64,000 nt of DNA from Parabacteroides sp. AD58 (GTDB taxonomy: Bacteria > Bacteroidota > Bacteroidia > Bacteroidales > Tannerellaceae), in assembly GCF_023744375.2 (NCBI RefSeq), contig NZ_CP146284.1:868001-932000 (forward strand). Direction: 5' to 3'. The notes beneath the pieces were generated by a model, which did no database searches, was not told where the DNA came from, and was given only the letters and a program-made list of their open reading frames with translations. The position numbers and the translations under genes were made by a program. Shown here piece by piece: positions 7,493 to 15,902 of this stretch (within the stretch, counting starts at the first letter, position 1; every line of letters starts with the position of its first letter).

Positions 7493-9337
7493 TTACTTTT
7501 TAATGGTATTTTCCATCTTACCAATTGCATCAACAGTCTGTGCATACAGCTTATCCATTGCCTCTGAACCTTGCGACGGTGCATAGCGGGCAAATTCACA
7601 AGTATTCAGAATGTCCATGAATTCTTTTGTCAATGTTTCGTCAACGCCGTATTTTGCCAGCTCTGTTTCCACATTGTCTTTAGTCAGTTCTGCCTGCGGT
7701 ATATTCAGCTTATCGCTCAGATATCCCCACAAAGCCCGGAGTACTTCATCATAAAATTCTTCTTTCTTATTTTCCTGAAGCAGTTTTCCGGCATTTTTCA
7801 GACGTCTAACAGCAATCTTATTTGCTTTCTTCGTACGTACACGAGCCAGATCTGAGTTTTCCTTGATTTGTTTCCGATAAACGACAAAGAAAATTACAAA
7901 CAGAATCAGCGGAACAATATAAGCCATAAAATACATGAAAGTACCTATGAACAAATCATCCCGGTTATTGATGAAATGAATGCCCTTTGTCTTCAGGAAG
8001 CGAATATCCTGGCCTAAATATTTGACAGACTCTTTGTTTGCGAAGTTAGAAACAGCCGGAGCCGTTGAAGAACCTTCTTCTCCTTTTTCTACATGAAGAT
8101 TGAAAGCATTTGAAGCAAGTGTTTTGTAGGTATTCGACTTCGTATCAAAATACGAGAACTGAATGGCCGGAATCTCAAAATCTCCACTATACCGCGGAAT
8201 AGCCATATATTCAATCGTCTTACTTCCAGAAACACCGGCCGTTGTTGTTTTAGTATCCGATTCAACTTTCGGATCATAGATATCAAAATCATTCGGGAAC
8301 GCAACTTCCGGATTCTTCACCAACTTCAAGTTTCCGTTACCAGAAATCTTCACCTTTACAGTAACGGCTTCATTGGCTTTCACATGATCCGTACTGATAT
8401 CAGCTGTCATAGTAAAATTACCGACCGCTCCCGAGAATGAAGCCGGTTTTCCTGAAGGTAACGGCTTGACATTAATCGTGGCCGGCTGAGAAACCAGTTC
8501 CTTATTAATATCGCGATACGTATCAAAGAAATCATCAAAGATACTACGGGCTTTCTGCGGTGTAGAAATACGAATCACCGCATCATACGTTCCTTTACCG
8601 ATCGTCAGTTTCCCTGAACGCTGAGGATACAGAACAACCTGCCGCAGATCGACCGTAAAATAATTCCGGTCTTTATAACGATCCTGTACCCACTGCTTGT
8701 TAGGCAAATCAATCTCCTGAGCCAGGAATCCTTCGAATTCCGGGAACTTCACCCCGTTAATCTGACACGGACGAGCCGCATACAATTTGAATGTCACCAA
8801 AAGCCCTTCCTGTTCATACACATCATAATCTGAAACTATCATGCGCACAAAGAAGTCGTCATTACTGATTGTTGTTGAAGAAGCACTCTCAGCCGCACTT
8901 GCCTTACCGGATTTATCTGGAGGAAGCACTTTAATGGTCAGTCCATTCGACGTATACGTCGCATTCTTTACCTTGATGGTAGCCGGAGCGATTGTAAAAG
9001 TACCTTCCTTTTTCGGCATCAGTATGTAGGTATAACTGACAGTTGTCTGACTGGAGCTTTTCCCGTTGACCCAACTATTGCTATAAGACGTCGATTGAGA
9101 AGGCCCCATCAGTACTTCGAAGTCCGGCATTTCCTGCACTCTCAAATCCTTTCCTTCTGCATTCACCACAAAAGTCAGACGGAACTGCTCTCCCATCACG
9201 ACAGATTGAGGAGCAGATGCCTTGAACGATACCTGATCATCCGCCTTGATCGTCCAACCGAGTGTCGTCAGCAGAAAGAACAAGAAAAAACACTTTCTCA
9301 TTATTCCTGTAGTTTTATTATTTAGCTTCATTACCAT
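7493..9337 (-). CDS. batD: BatD: aerotolerance membrane protein
   Basis: 614 residues. A signal peptide (ending about residue 33) leads into several beta-rich domains typical of the BatD family (about 34-430, with VSYTYILMPKKEGTFTI), then one membrane helix (about 470-490) and a cytoplasmic helical tail (about 495-614). The beta-rich part should face the periplasm. The start overlaps the batC stop by a few bases; the ATG at 9331 is an alternative. Probably a scaffold in an envelope complex with the two VWA proteins; this is inference from conserved operon order. Confidence 0.88.
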   Translation of the reverse strand: MVMKLNNKTTGIMRKCFFLFFLLTTLGWTIKADDQVSFKASAPQSVVMGEQFRLTFVVNAEGKDLRVQEMPDFEVLMGPSQSTSYSNSWVNGKSSSQTTVSYTYILMPKKEGTFTIAPATIKVKNATYTSNGLTIKVLPPDKSGKASAAESASSTTISNDDFFVRMIVSDYDVYEQEGLLVTFKLYAARPCQINGVKFPEFEGFLAQEIDLPNKQWVQDRYKDRNYFTVDLRQVVLYPQRSGKLTIGKGTYDAVIRISTPQKARSIFDDFFDTYRDINKELVSQPATINVKPLPSGKPASFSGAVGNFTMTADISTDHVKANEAVTVKVKISGNGNLKLVKNPEVAFPNDFDIYDPKVESDTKTTTAGVSGSKTIEYMAIPRYSGDFEIPAIQFSYFDTKSNTYKTLASNAFNLHVEKGEEGSSTAPAVSNFANKESVKYLGQDIRFLKTKGIHFINNRDDLFIGTFMYFMAYIVPLILFVIFFVVYRKQIKENSDLARVRTKKANKIAVRRLKNAGKLLQENKKEEFYDEVLRALWGYLSDKLNIPQAELTKDNVETELAKYGVDETLTKEFMDILNTCEFARYAPSQGSEAMDKLYAQTVDAIGKMENTIKK

Positions 9338-10074
9338 TGTTTTTCCGTTTTACGACGTTGCTGCTGCTGTTGCTGGGCCTTCTTCACTTTTTCCTGCGTA
9401 TCTTTTTCATCCTGCAAGAAAGCATCCAGCATCTGCTGGGCATTGTCCTGACTCATCTGTTCATTTTGCTGCTGTTCTTCCTGAGTCTTATTCTGTTTCT
9501 GATCATCAGGCTTCTGCTGCTGTTGCTGTTGCTGCTGATCTTTGTTTTCCTTATCTTCCTGTTTCTCCTCGTTTTTCTGATTCTGACTCTGATCCTGATT
9601 CTGCTGATCACTTAACAGTTTCTGGGCCAAAGCTAGATTATAACGGGTCTCATCATCCTTCGGATTCAGGCGCAACGACTGCTTATACGCTTCCACACTC
9701 TGGGCATAATCTTTCCCTTTCATACTGATATTACCCATATTATGATAAATCTCAGCTAATCGGGCCCGTCCTTCAGGTGTTTCTTTCATCTTAGCTTCCT
9801 GTCCGGCCAGCAACTGGTACTGTTCACCGGCTTCCTTGAGTTTATCCTGCTTATACAACGAATTTCCCAGATTATACGTTCCTTCTACCGAGCGCGGATT
9901 AACATCCAGACTTTTCCGGTAGGCTACTTCAGCTTCCGTATATTTCTCTGTCTTATACAATTCATTGCCTTCACGCACATGCTTCCGCTCTGCTTTCTGG
10001 GCATAAACCGAAGAGAGCATGCTGCCTGAAAGCAGAACCGCAACCCCTATTATTGATTTACGTACCGATTTCAT
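9331..10074 (-). CDS. batC: BatC: TPR protein with glutamine-rich tail
   Basis: 247 residues. A signal peptide (about 1-25, ending VYAQ) precedes TPR repeats (about 30-160; GTYNLGNSLYKQ, IYHNMGNISMKG, TRYNLALAQ). The C-terminal third is strongly enriched in Gln, Lys, Glu and Asp, with runs of eight and six Gln. The DNA under this tail is a near-repetitive CAG/CAA tract and could slip. It sits between batB and batD and presumably makes protein contacts in the Bat complex. Confidence 0.85.
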   Translation of the reverse strand: MKSVRKSIIGVAVLLSGSMLSSVYAQKAERKHVREGNELYKTEKYTEAEVAYRKSLDVNPRSVEGTYNLGNSLYKQDKLKEAGEQYQLLAGQEAKMKETPEGRARLAEIYHNMGNISMKGKDYAQSVEAYKQSLRLNPKDDETRYNLALAQKLLSDQQNQDQSQNQKNEEKQEDKENKDQQQQQQQQKPDDQKQNKTQEEQQQNEQMSQDNAQQMLDAFLQDEKDTQEKVKKAQQQQQQRRKTEKQW

Positions 10075-10086
10075 TTCATTAAAGAT

Positions 10087-11106
10087 TTAAGAGAACAATT
10101 TTATCTTCTTGAAGATCCGGTTCTTCCGGTCGAGCGTTAACACGTCGGCTATCAACAGAACCAGAGCGATCCACGCCAGAATCTGAAACTGTTCGTCATA
10201 TTCTGAATAGACTTTACTGTCCATTTCTGTTTTATTCATCTTCTCAATCTCCTTCTGCAAGGCACGTAAGGCCGAATTGGTATTATCAGCCCGTACATAC
10301 ATGCCATTACCGGCTGCGGCAATCTCCTGGCACATCTGTTCATTCAGCTTCGTAATAACCACATTCCCGGCATTATCCTTCAGATAATTGTTTGCACTAC
10401 CCATTGGAATAGGTGCCCCTTTCGGATCACCAATACCGACAATATTCACATGAATACCTTTTTCGGACGCCATCTTGGCCGCACCGACAGCATCATCTTC
10501 GTGGTTCTCACCATCTGTAATCACGATGATAGCCTTATCTGAACTTTCATTGGGGGTAAACGAACGGGCAGCCAGGTTAATGGCAGCTCCAATCGCCGTA
10601 CCTTGTGTTGAGATCATTTCCGGACTGATAGACGACAAGAACATCTTGGCCGATATATAATCAGACGTAATGGGCAACTGTGTAAAGGCATCACCTGCAA
10701 AGACAATCATACCTACCTTGTCATTTGAAAGACCGTCGGTCAATTTGGCCAGCATCTGTTTGGCTTTATCCAATCGGCTGGGCGACACGTCTTCTGATAA
10801 CATGGAATTCGAGACATCCAGACAGACCATGATTTCCACACCCTGACGTTTAACCGTTTCAAGCTTGGAGCCAAACTGCGGACCGGCTATTACAAATATG
10901 ATCAATGCAATGGCTGCAAATGAAAGCCAAAACTTCAAATGCTGGCGTTTGGGCGATACATCCGGCATCAATTCAGCCAACAAGGCCGGATTACCATAAC
11001 GCTTTACTGCTCTCCGCTTTTGAATGACGGCATAGATGTAAAAGACAACCAATGCCGGCAATACCAACAGCAGATACAAAAATTCCGGATTTGCAAAACG
11101 AAACAT
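10087..11106 (-). CDS. batB: BatB: VWA-domain membrane protein
   Basis: 339 residues. Two membrane helices near the N-terminus (about 8-30 and 57-77) flank a short loop, a von Willebrand A domain follows (about 88-290) with an intact MIDAS start DVSNS and the later TDGEN, and one membrane helix lies near the C-terminus (about 308-326). VWA domains bind ligands through a divalent metal. The protein parallels BatA in layout. It is in the middle of the moxR-bat operon, 12 bp from batA. Confidence 0.9.
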   Translation of the reverse strand: MFRFANPEFLYLLLVLPALVVFYIYAVIQKRRAVKRYGNPALLAELMPDVSPKRQHLKFWLSFAAIALIIFVIAGPQFGSKLETVKRQGVEIMVCLDVSNSMLSEDVSPSRLDKAKQMLAKLTDGLSNDKVGMIVFAGDAFTQLPITSDYISAKMFLSSISPEMISTQGTAIGAAINLAARSFTPNESSDKAIIVITDGENHEDDAVGAAKMASEKGIHVNIVGIGDPKGAPIPMGSANNYLKDNAGNVVITKLNEQMCQEIAAAGNGMYVRADNTNSALRALQKEIEKMNKTEMDSKVYSEYDEQFQILAWIALVLLIADVLTLDRKNRIFKKIKLFS

Positions 11107-11118
11107 ATCTTTCTGTTT

Positions 11119-12105
11119 TTATGGAATATTTCTTAACACTGTATTTCTCAACAAAACTTCCACCAGCAACAAGGCAAATACCAGCAAAGCCCAGTTTTTA
11201 TATTCTTCCTGTTTCTTGCTGAATTCCTGTACACTGATTTTCGTCTTTTCCAACTGATCAATCTCCGAGTAGATTTCTTTCAGGCTTGAATTGTCCGTCG
11301 CACGGAAATACTGCCCTCCTGTTGTCGAGGCAATCTGTTTCAATACCTGTTCATCAATTTCTACCGGTATATTCTGATATTGCACACCAAAAGCTGTCGG
11401 AATCGGATAAGGCGCTTCGCCTTGTGTTCCTACACCAATGGTATAAACACGGATACCGAAAGTTTTCGCTATTTCGGCCGCCGTTACTGGAGCAATCTCG
11501 CCGGTATTGTTTACACCATCCGTCAGCAGGATGATCACCTTCGACTTTGCCTGACTGTCTTTGATACGGCTTACGGCATTTGCCAAGCCTAAGCCGATGG
11601 CCGTTCCATCCTGAATGATACCCGGTTGTATATCTTTAAACAGATTCAGCAAAACACCATGATCAATGGTTAACGGACACTGTGTAAAACTCTCTGCTGC
11701 AAAAACAACCAGACCGATGTTATCATTCTGCCGGCCATTAATGAACGACGCCGCTACATCTTTGGCAGCTTCCAGACGATTCGGCTTCAAATCTTCAGCC
11801 AGCATACTGGTTGAGATATCCATGGCCATCACAATATCAATACCTTCCGTAGAAGAATTCTGCCAGCTGTTGGTTGATTGCGGACGAGCCAGCACTACAA
11901 TCAACAAGGCTATTGCCAACATACGCAAGGCAAATGGCAGATGTCGCAGATAAACTTTCCAGGATGACGTTCCCGGCAACTGAAAAGCTTCTGATGAAGA
12001 GACCTGCAAACTGGCCTGACTCTTATGTAACTTGTAGATGTACCAGCCAATCAACGGGACCAGTAACAACAACAAATATAAATATGTAGGATTTGCAAAT
12101 ACCAT
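11119..12105 (-). CDS. batA: BatA: VWA-domain membrane protein
   Basis: 328 residues with the BatA layout: N-terminal membrane helices (about 7-25 and 55-75), a VWA domain (about 90-285) with MIDAS DISTS and TDGVNN, and a C-terminal membrane helix (about 305-325). A paralogue of BatB directly downstream. It starts one base after the preceding gene ends, so co-translation is likely. Membership in a MoxR-VWA chaperone-like system is family knowledge; the client is not known. Confidence 0.9.
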   Translation of the reverse strand: MVFANPTYLYLLLLLVPLIGWYIYKLHKSQASLQVSSSEAFQLPGTSSWKVYLRHLPFALRMLAIALLIVVLARPQSTNSWQNSSTEGIDIVMAMDISTSMLAEDLKPNRLEAAKDVAASFINGRQNDNIGLVVFAAESFTQCPLTIDHGVLLNLFKDIQPGIIQDGTAIGLGLANAVSRIKDSQAKSKVIILLTDGVNNTGEIAPVTAAEIAKTFGIRVYTIGVGTQGEAPYPIPTAFGVQYQNIPVEIDEQVLKQIASTTGGQYFRATDNSSLKEIYSEIDQLEKTKISVQEFSKKQEEYKNWALLVFALLLVEVLLRNTVLRNIP

Positions 12106-12106
12106 C

Positions 12107-13123
12107 TTATTCTTTCATTTTAGAATCAGTTGTTTCACTCTGTTTTTCATCTTCCCCTTCTGCCGCTCCAGAAGCATCTTTTTCCGGAACAACTTCTTCA
12201 GGTTTCGTCTCCGTCACAAACTGATAGGCGTTTGCCATACTCCGGTCGTTTTCGTCAGGCAGCGGATGAAGTTTGGCGAACTTGACAAAGTCTGCCAGCC
12301 CCAGAATCTGCTGCAACTTATCATAAACCGGTGCTGCTTCTTTTACGCCCCGAAGGATATCCAATATTTCCCCGGATGTCATCTCCATCGCATTGATACC
12401 GAAACGGTCCACAATATAACGACGGAGTGTTTCTGTCAGCGCAGTATAATATTCCTTATTCAGTCCCTGCTGCCACAGTTTCTTTTCCTTCAAGGCATCC
12501 AGTTCTTTCATGGCCTGCTCGAAAGGAGGAAGTTTCGGCTCGACAGGTTCCGAGAACGGCAAAATAGACTTCCGGTTCTTCAGTCGCTTGATTACATATA
12601 TAATAATACAAAGCAACAGCAGGCCGAGTAAAACACCGTAGATAATCGGGTAATAATCGGCCCACACAAAAGGAGGTTTCCATACATCCTTTATATCGTA
12701 AAACTCGTCCGGCTTATCTACATTTACGGGAATTGTCGATACCTTCAAGGCAACCTGGTTCGAGTAAACGGTATCTGAGCCGTCAATCACCTTCAACGGC
12801 GGAAGCAGATACAAGGCCGAATCAAACGAGGTAATCAACAGATCCTGTTTGATCAGCAGCCTGTCGTTCTCGATTACCGATGAGTCCGGCTTGGAAACAT
12901 CCAATACTTCTACCCCACGCATCAAGGTATCTGCGGGAATAACGATCTGTACCGGACGATCCTTATCGGCAGTAACCGACACATGCAGCTTGGTCTGCTC
13001 TCCGATCAGGATAGCAGCCGAATCAAGCTTCACGTCAATCAGCGACTGCTGTGCCTGGATCTTTCCGCCCACCAAACCGGCAGCCATCGAAAATACCAAT
13101 ATAGTTTTATTCAATACATTCAT
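12107..13123 (-). CDS. Bat-operon membrane protein, BatD-N/DUF4381-like
   Basis: 338 residues. A signal peptide (about 1-25, ending IQAQ), a beta-rich outer domain (about 26-150), one membrane helix (about 160-182) and a cytoplasmic helical region (about 200-310) with ETLRRYIVDRFGINAMEMTSGEI. The tail past 310 is acidic and low in complexity. It resembles a short BatD and is found in this position between DUF58 and batA in Bacteroidales. No catalytic residues are seen. Confidence 0.8.
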   Translation of the reverse strand: MNVLNKTILVFSMAAGLVGGKIQAQQSLIDVKLDSAAILIGEQTKLHVSVTADKDRPVQIVIPADTLMRGVEVLDVSKPDSSVIENDRLLIKQDLLITSFDSALYLLPPLKVIDGSDTVYSNQVALKVSTIPVNVDKPDEFYDIKDVWKPPFVWADYYPIIYGVLLGLLLLCIIIYVIKRLKNRKSILPFSEPVEPKLPPFEQAMKELDALKEKKLWQQGLNKEYYTALTETLRRYIVDRFGINAMEMTSGEILDILRGVKEAAPVYDKLQQILGLADFVKFAKLHPLPDENDRSMANAYQFVTETKPEEVVPEKDASGAAEGEDEKQSETTDSKMKE

Positions 13124-13131
13124 GATCCTCT

Positions 13132-14001
13132 TTAATTTCGTTTTTCGAAAAGAGCCATTAACGACTTCACATAATCATCTTCCGTACGGATGGAGACCGA
13201 ATCGACGCGGCATTTCTTGAATGTCGTATCCATTGCTTCCTGCCGTTTCTCCCACCATTCCTTGTATGCCTGGCGGACACGCGACGATGATGTATCAATC
13301 CACTGTTCTTTTCCGGTTTCAGCATCCTTGATCTTCATCAGACCAACCGAAGGCAACTCTGTCTCACGCTGGTCATATACCTGGATAGCTACCATGTCAT
13401 GCTTGCGGTTGGCTACCGTCAAAGCATCCTTGAAGCTGTCTTTATTGATAAAGTCAGAGATCAGGAAAGCCGTACAGCGCTTTTTGATGGCATTCGTCAG
13501 GTATTTCAGCACCTGACTGATATCCGTCTTGCGGTCTTCCGGCTGAAAATCGATCAGTTCACGGATGACATACAGGATGTGCTTTCTTCCTTTCTGCGGC
13601 GGAATGAATTTTTCCACCTTGTCTGAGAAGAAAATCACCCCGATCTTATCGTTGTTCTGTATGGCCGAAAAAGCTAATGTCGCGGCAATCTCCGTGATGA
13701 TTTCTTTCTTCATCACATTGACGGAACCGAAATCGCGGCTGCCCGATACATCAATCAGCAACATCACGGTCAATTCTCGCTCTTCTTCGAAGACTTTTAC
13801 ATACGGACGGATATAGCGCGCAGTCACATTCCAGTCAATGTCACGAATATCATCCCCGTACTGGTATTCACGCACTTCACTGAAAGCCATACCACGTCCC
13901 TTGAATGCTGAGTGGTATTGCCCCGCAAAAATATTACGTGAAAGGCCACGAGTCTTGATTTCGATCCGACGGACTTTCTTTAACAGTTCACTTGTTTCCA
14001 T
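13132..14001 (-). CDS. DUF58 protein of the Bat/MoxR operon
   Basis: 289 residues, cytoplasmic, without membrane helices. The family core reads YQYGDDIRDIDWNVTARY (about 48-65) and is followed by a VWA-like fold with a DVSGS MIDAS motif (about 86). DUF58 proteins nearly always follow a MoxR ATPase and are thought to be its partner in activating or assembling other complexes. Located 8 bp upstream of the next gene in the operon. Confidence 0.9.
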   Translation of the reverse strand: METSELLKKVRRIEIKTRGLSRNIFAGQYHSAFKGRGMAFSEVREYQYGDDIRDIDWNVTARYIRPYVKVFEEERELTVMLLIDVSGSRDFGSVNVMKKEIITEIAATLAFSAIQNNDKIGVIFFSDKVEKFIPPQKGRKHILYVIRELIDFQPEDRKTDISQVLKYLTNAIKKRCTAFLISDFINKDSFKDALTVANRKHDMVAIQVYDQRETELPSVGLMKIKDAETGKEQWIDTSSSRVRQAYKEWWEKRQEAMDTTFKKCRVDSVSIRTEDDYVKSLMALFEKRN

Positions 14002-14088
14002 TGTCTCAACTTACTCATTGAAAATTGACTTAGGAGAATGACGCGTTTCCTCGCCGGACCGCACCCTCTCCGTTGCTAAAGTTAACGA

Positions 14089-15084
14089 TTAAGGTACTTC
14101 AACCTTATTCAGAATCTCGCTGATTACCTCTTCCGTTGTCAGATTGTTCGCTTCAGCCTCGTAGCTCAATCCGATACGATGGCGCAATACATCGTGACAA
14201 ACGGCACGGATATCTTCCGGAATGACATAACCTCTGCGCTTGATGAAGGCATAAGCACGGGCAGCCAATGCCAAACTGATGGATGCACGCGGAGAAGCTC
14301 CGAAGGAAATCATATTTGCCAGATTAGGCAATCCGTGTTCTTGCGGGAAACGAGTGGCAAAGACGATATCGACAATGTAACGCTCGATCTTTTCATCCAG
14401 ATAAACTTCACGAACCACCTTGCGGGCTTCCATGATTTCTTCTTTCTTCAAGATCGGCTTGATGTCCGGTTTAACGCCTGATATATTCTGACGGATAATC
14501 AGTTTTTCTTCTTCTTTCTTCGGATAGCTGATGATAACCTTCAGCATGAAACGGTCCACCTGAGCTTCAGGCAGCGGATAAGTACCTTCCTGTTCGATCG
14601 GGTTCTGTGTAGCCATTACCAGGAATGGTTCCGGCAGCTTGTATGTCCGTTCACCAATAGTTACTTGGCGTTCCTGCATGGCTTCGAGCAAAGCACTCTG
14701 TACCTTGGCCGGAGCACGGTTTATTTCATCGGCTAATACAAAATTAGCGAAGACCGGACCTTGTTTAACTTGGAATTCTTCGCTTTTCTGACTATAAATC
14801 ATGGTACCGATTACGTCGGCCGGCAGCAAATCCGGGGTGAACTGTATTCGGCTGTATTGTGCGTCAATCAATGATGACAATGTTTTGATGGCTAAAGTCT
14901 TTGCCAAACCAGGAACACCTTCCAACAAGATATGTCCATCAGAAAGCAAACCGATCAACAACGATTCAACCAAATGTTTCTGACCTACAATAACCTGGTC
15001 CATACCCATCGTAATCATATTTACGAAGGAACTCTTACTCTCAATTCGCTCATTTAATTCGCGAATATCCACAGTCTGACTCAT
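14089..15084 (-). CDS. moxR: MoxR-family AAA+ ATPase
   Basis: 331 residues. The Walker A motif is the variant typical of the family (GVPGLAKT, about 55-62), Walker B reads LADEINRAP (about 118), sensor 1 is ATQNP (about 158), and a C-terminal lid domain follows. MoxR ATPases act as chaperone-like partners of VWA proteins; here three VWA-type proteins follow in the operon. It is the promoter-proximal gene, with 87 bp to the DUF58 gene. Confidence 0.93.
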   Translation of the reverse strand: MSQTVDIRELNERIESKSSFVNMITMGMDQVIVGQKHLVESLLIGLLSDGHILLEGVPGLAKTLAIKTLSSLIDAQYSRIQFTPDLLPADVIGTMIYSQKSEEFQVKQGPVFANFVLADEINRAPAKVQSALLEAMQERQVTIGERTYKLPEPFLVMATQNPIEQEGTYPLPEAQVDRFMLKVIISYPKKEEEKLIIRQNISGVKPDIKPILKKEEIMEARKVVREVYLDEKIERYIVDIVFATRFPQEHGLPNLANMISFGASPRASISLALAARAYAFIKRRGYVIPEDIRAVCHDVLRHRIGLSYEAEANNLTTEEVISEILNKVEVP

Positions 15085-15129
15085 AAATAAAAATATATAG
15101 TGTTATATTATTCTCTTTTTTAAGCTGCA

Positions 15130-15137
15130 CAAAATTA
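15130..15137 (-). promoter_or_regulatory. -7 box for the moxR-bat operon
   Basis: TAATTTTG on the minus strand matches TAnnTTTG exactly, about 45 nt upstream of the moxR ATG. No good -33 TTTG is seen, so only the -7 box is called. Confidence 0.35.
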
Positions 15138-15902
15138 GAAATGTTAAATCCGTATGTTGAACTTTTGCAGTTAAATAATACTAAACCACATGCCGACAGC
15201 GCTTTTTTCACAGTGTTTTAAATTCTATACAGTTCTTTTTCATCCTCTTTCCGGCAGAATATTCAGAAGAATTGACCACTTTCCTATCCAAGACTTAGCT
15301 CTTTTTCCCGGACTATTATCCGCTGGATAATGAATATCTATTTTTCCGGCGTACGCCGGATATCATTCCGACGGTCGGCGGATAAGTTTCCGACGTACGA
15401 AGGAAAGATTTCCGACGATCGGCGGAAAGATAATATGCAATAACATTTTATCTAAAAGCAAGGCAGAAAAACACGAATTGCCAGGCAGCAATTAACTCAT
15501 AAACGATACGTAAACTGAGAAAATGAAATTAAGGAAATAATTGATTAATTTTGCGGAATAGGCTTTTGTAATGAGTGGGCTATATATAAAAACGAGAGGA
15601 AACCCGTTTCACAACGATTTTCCTCCCTACCAAAACCTTAACTATGAAAAATTAGCTCTTATAAACCGAATTGGCTCCTTGATTAATTTTTCATGATGCA
15701 AATGTAGCAGTAGTTTTTTAATCTCCAAAACTATTTTACATATTCTATAACATAGAAAATTATAATTCTTATATAAAAAAATTTCATATAAAGCATTATT
15801 TGTCCATCGTACACCCATCGGAATATTATATAAGTATATCAAAATATAATATCACAGTCATCTGAGAAATCTTCCATTAATTTGCAATAAAAAATAGGAC
15901 AT
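15138..15902. other. non-coding region between moxR and the GH92 gene
   Basis: No credible gene. It holds a 22-bp-period palindrome array (listed separately). Further right lies a leader-like stretch with an ATG-AAA-AAT-TAG mini-frame at 15644, whose start forms one arm of an 11-bp inverted repeat (15644-15654 and 15684-15694). The rest is AT-rich and should contain the GH92 promoter. Confidence 0.6.
15316..15426. repeat. array A: tandem palindromes, 22-bp period
   Basis: Four 16-bp palindromic units of the form TCCGnCGnnCGnnGGA start at 15345, 15367, 15389 and 15411, exactly 22 bp apart. The first (TCCGGCGTACGCCGGA) is perfectly self-complementary. A related weaker palindrome (TTATCC...GGATAA, 15316-15330) precedes them. 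The 6-bp spacers are AT-rich. The region lies in the gap between divergent genes. It could be a protein-binding array, a folded RNA or a mobile palindrome family. Confidence 0.85.

Noticed and set aside
9337..9615. Leu-rich plus-strand frame resembling a membrane protein
   Set aside because: It is the complement of the Gln/Glu/Lys-rich tail of BatC; CAG/CAA reads as CTG/TTG on the other strand.
15642..15842. 66-codon minus-strand frame in the non-coding gap
   Set aside because: AT-rich composition, no family, no promoter, and it runs through the inverted repeat.
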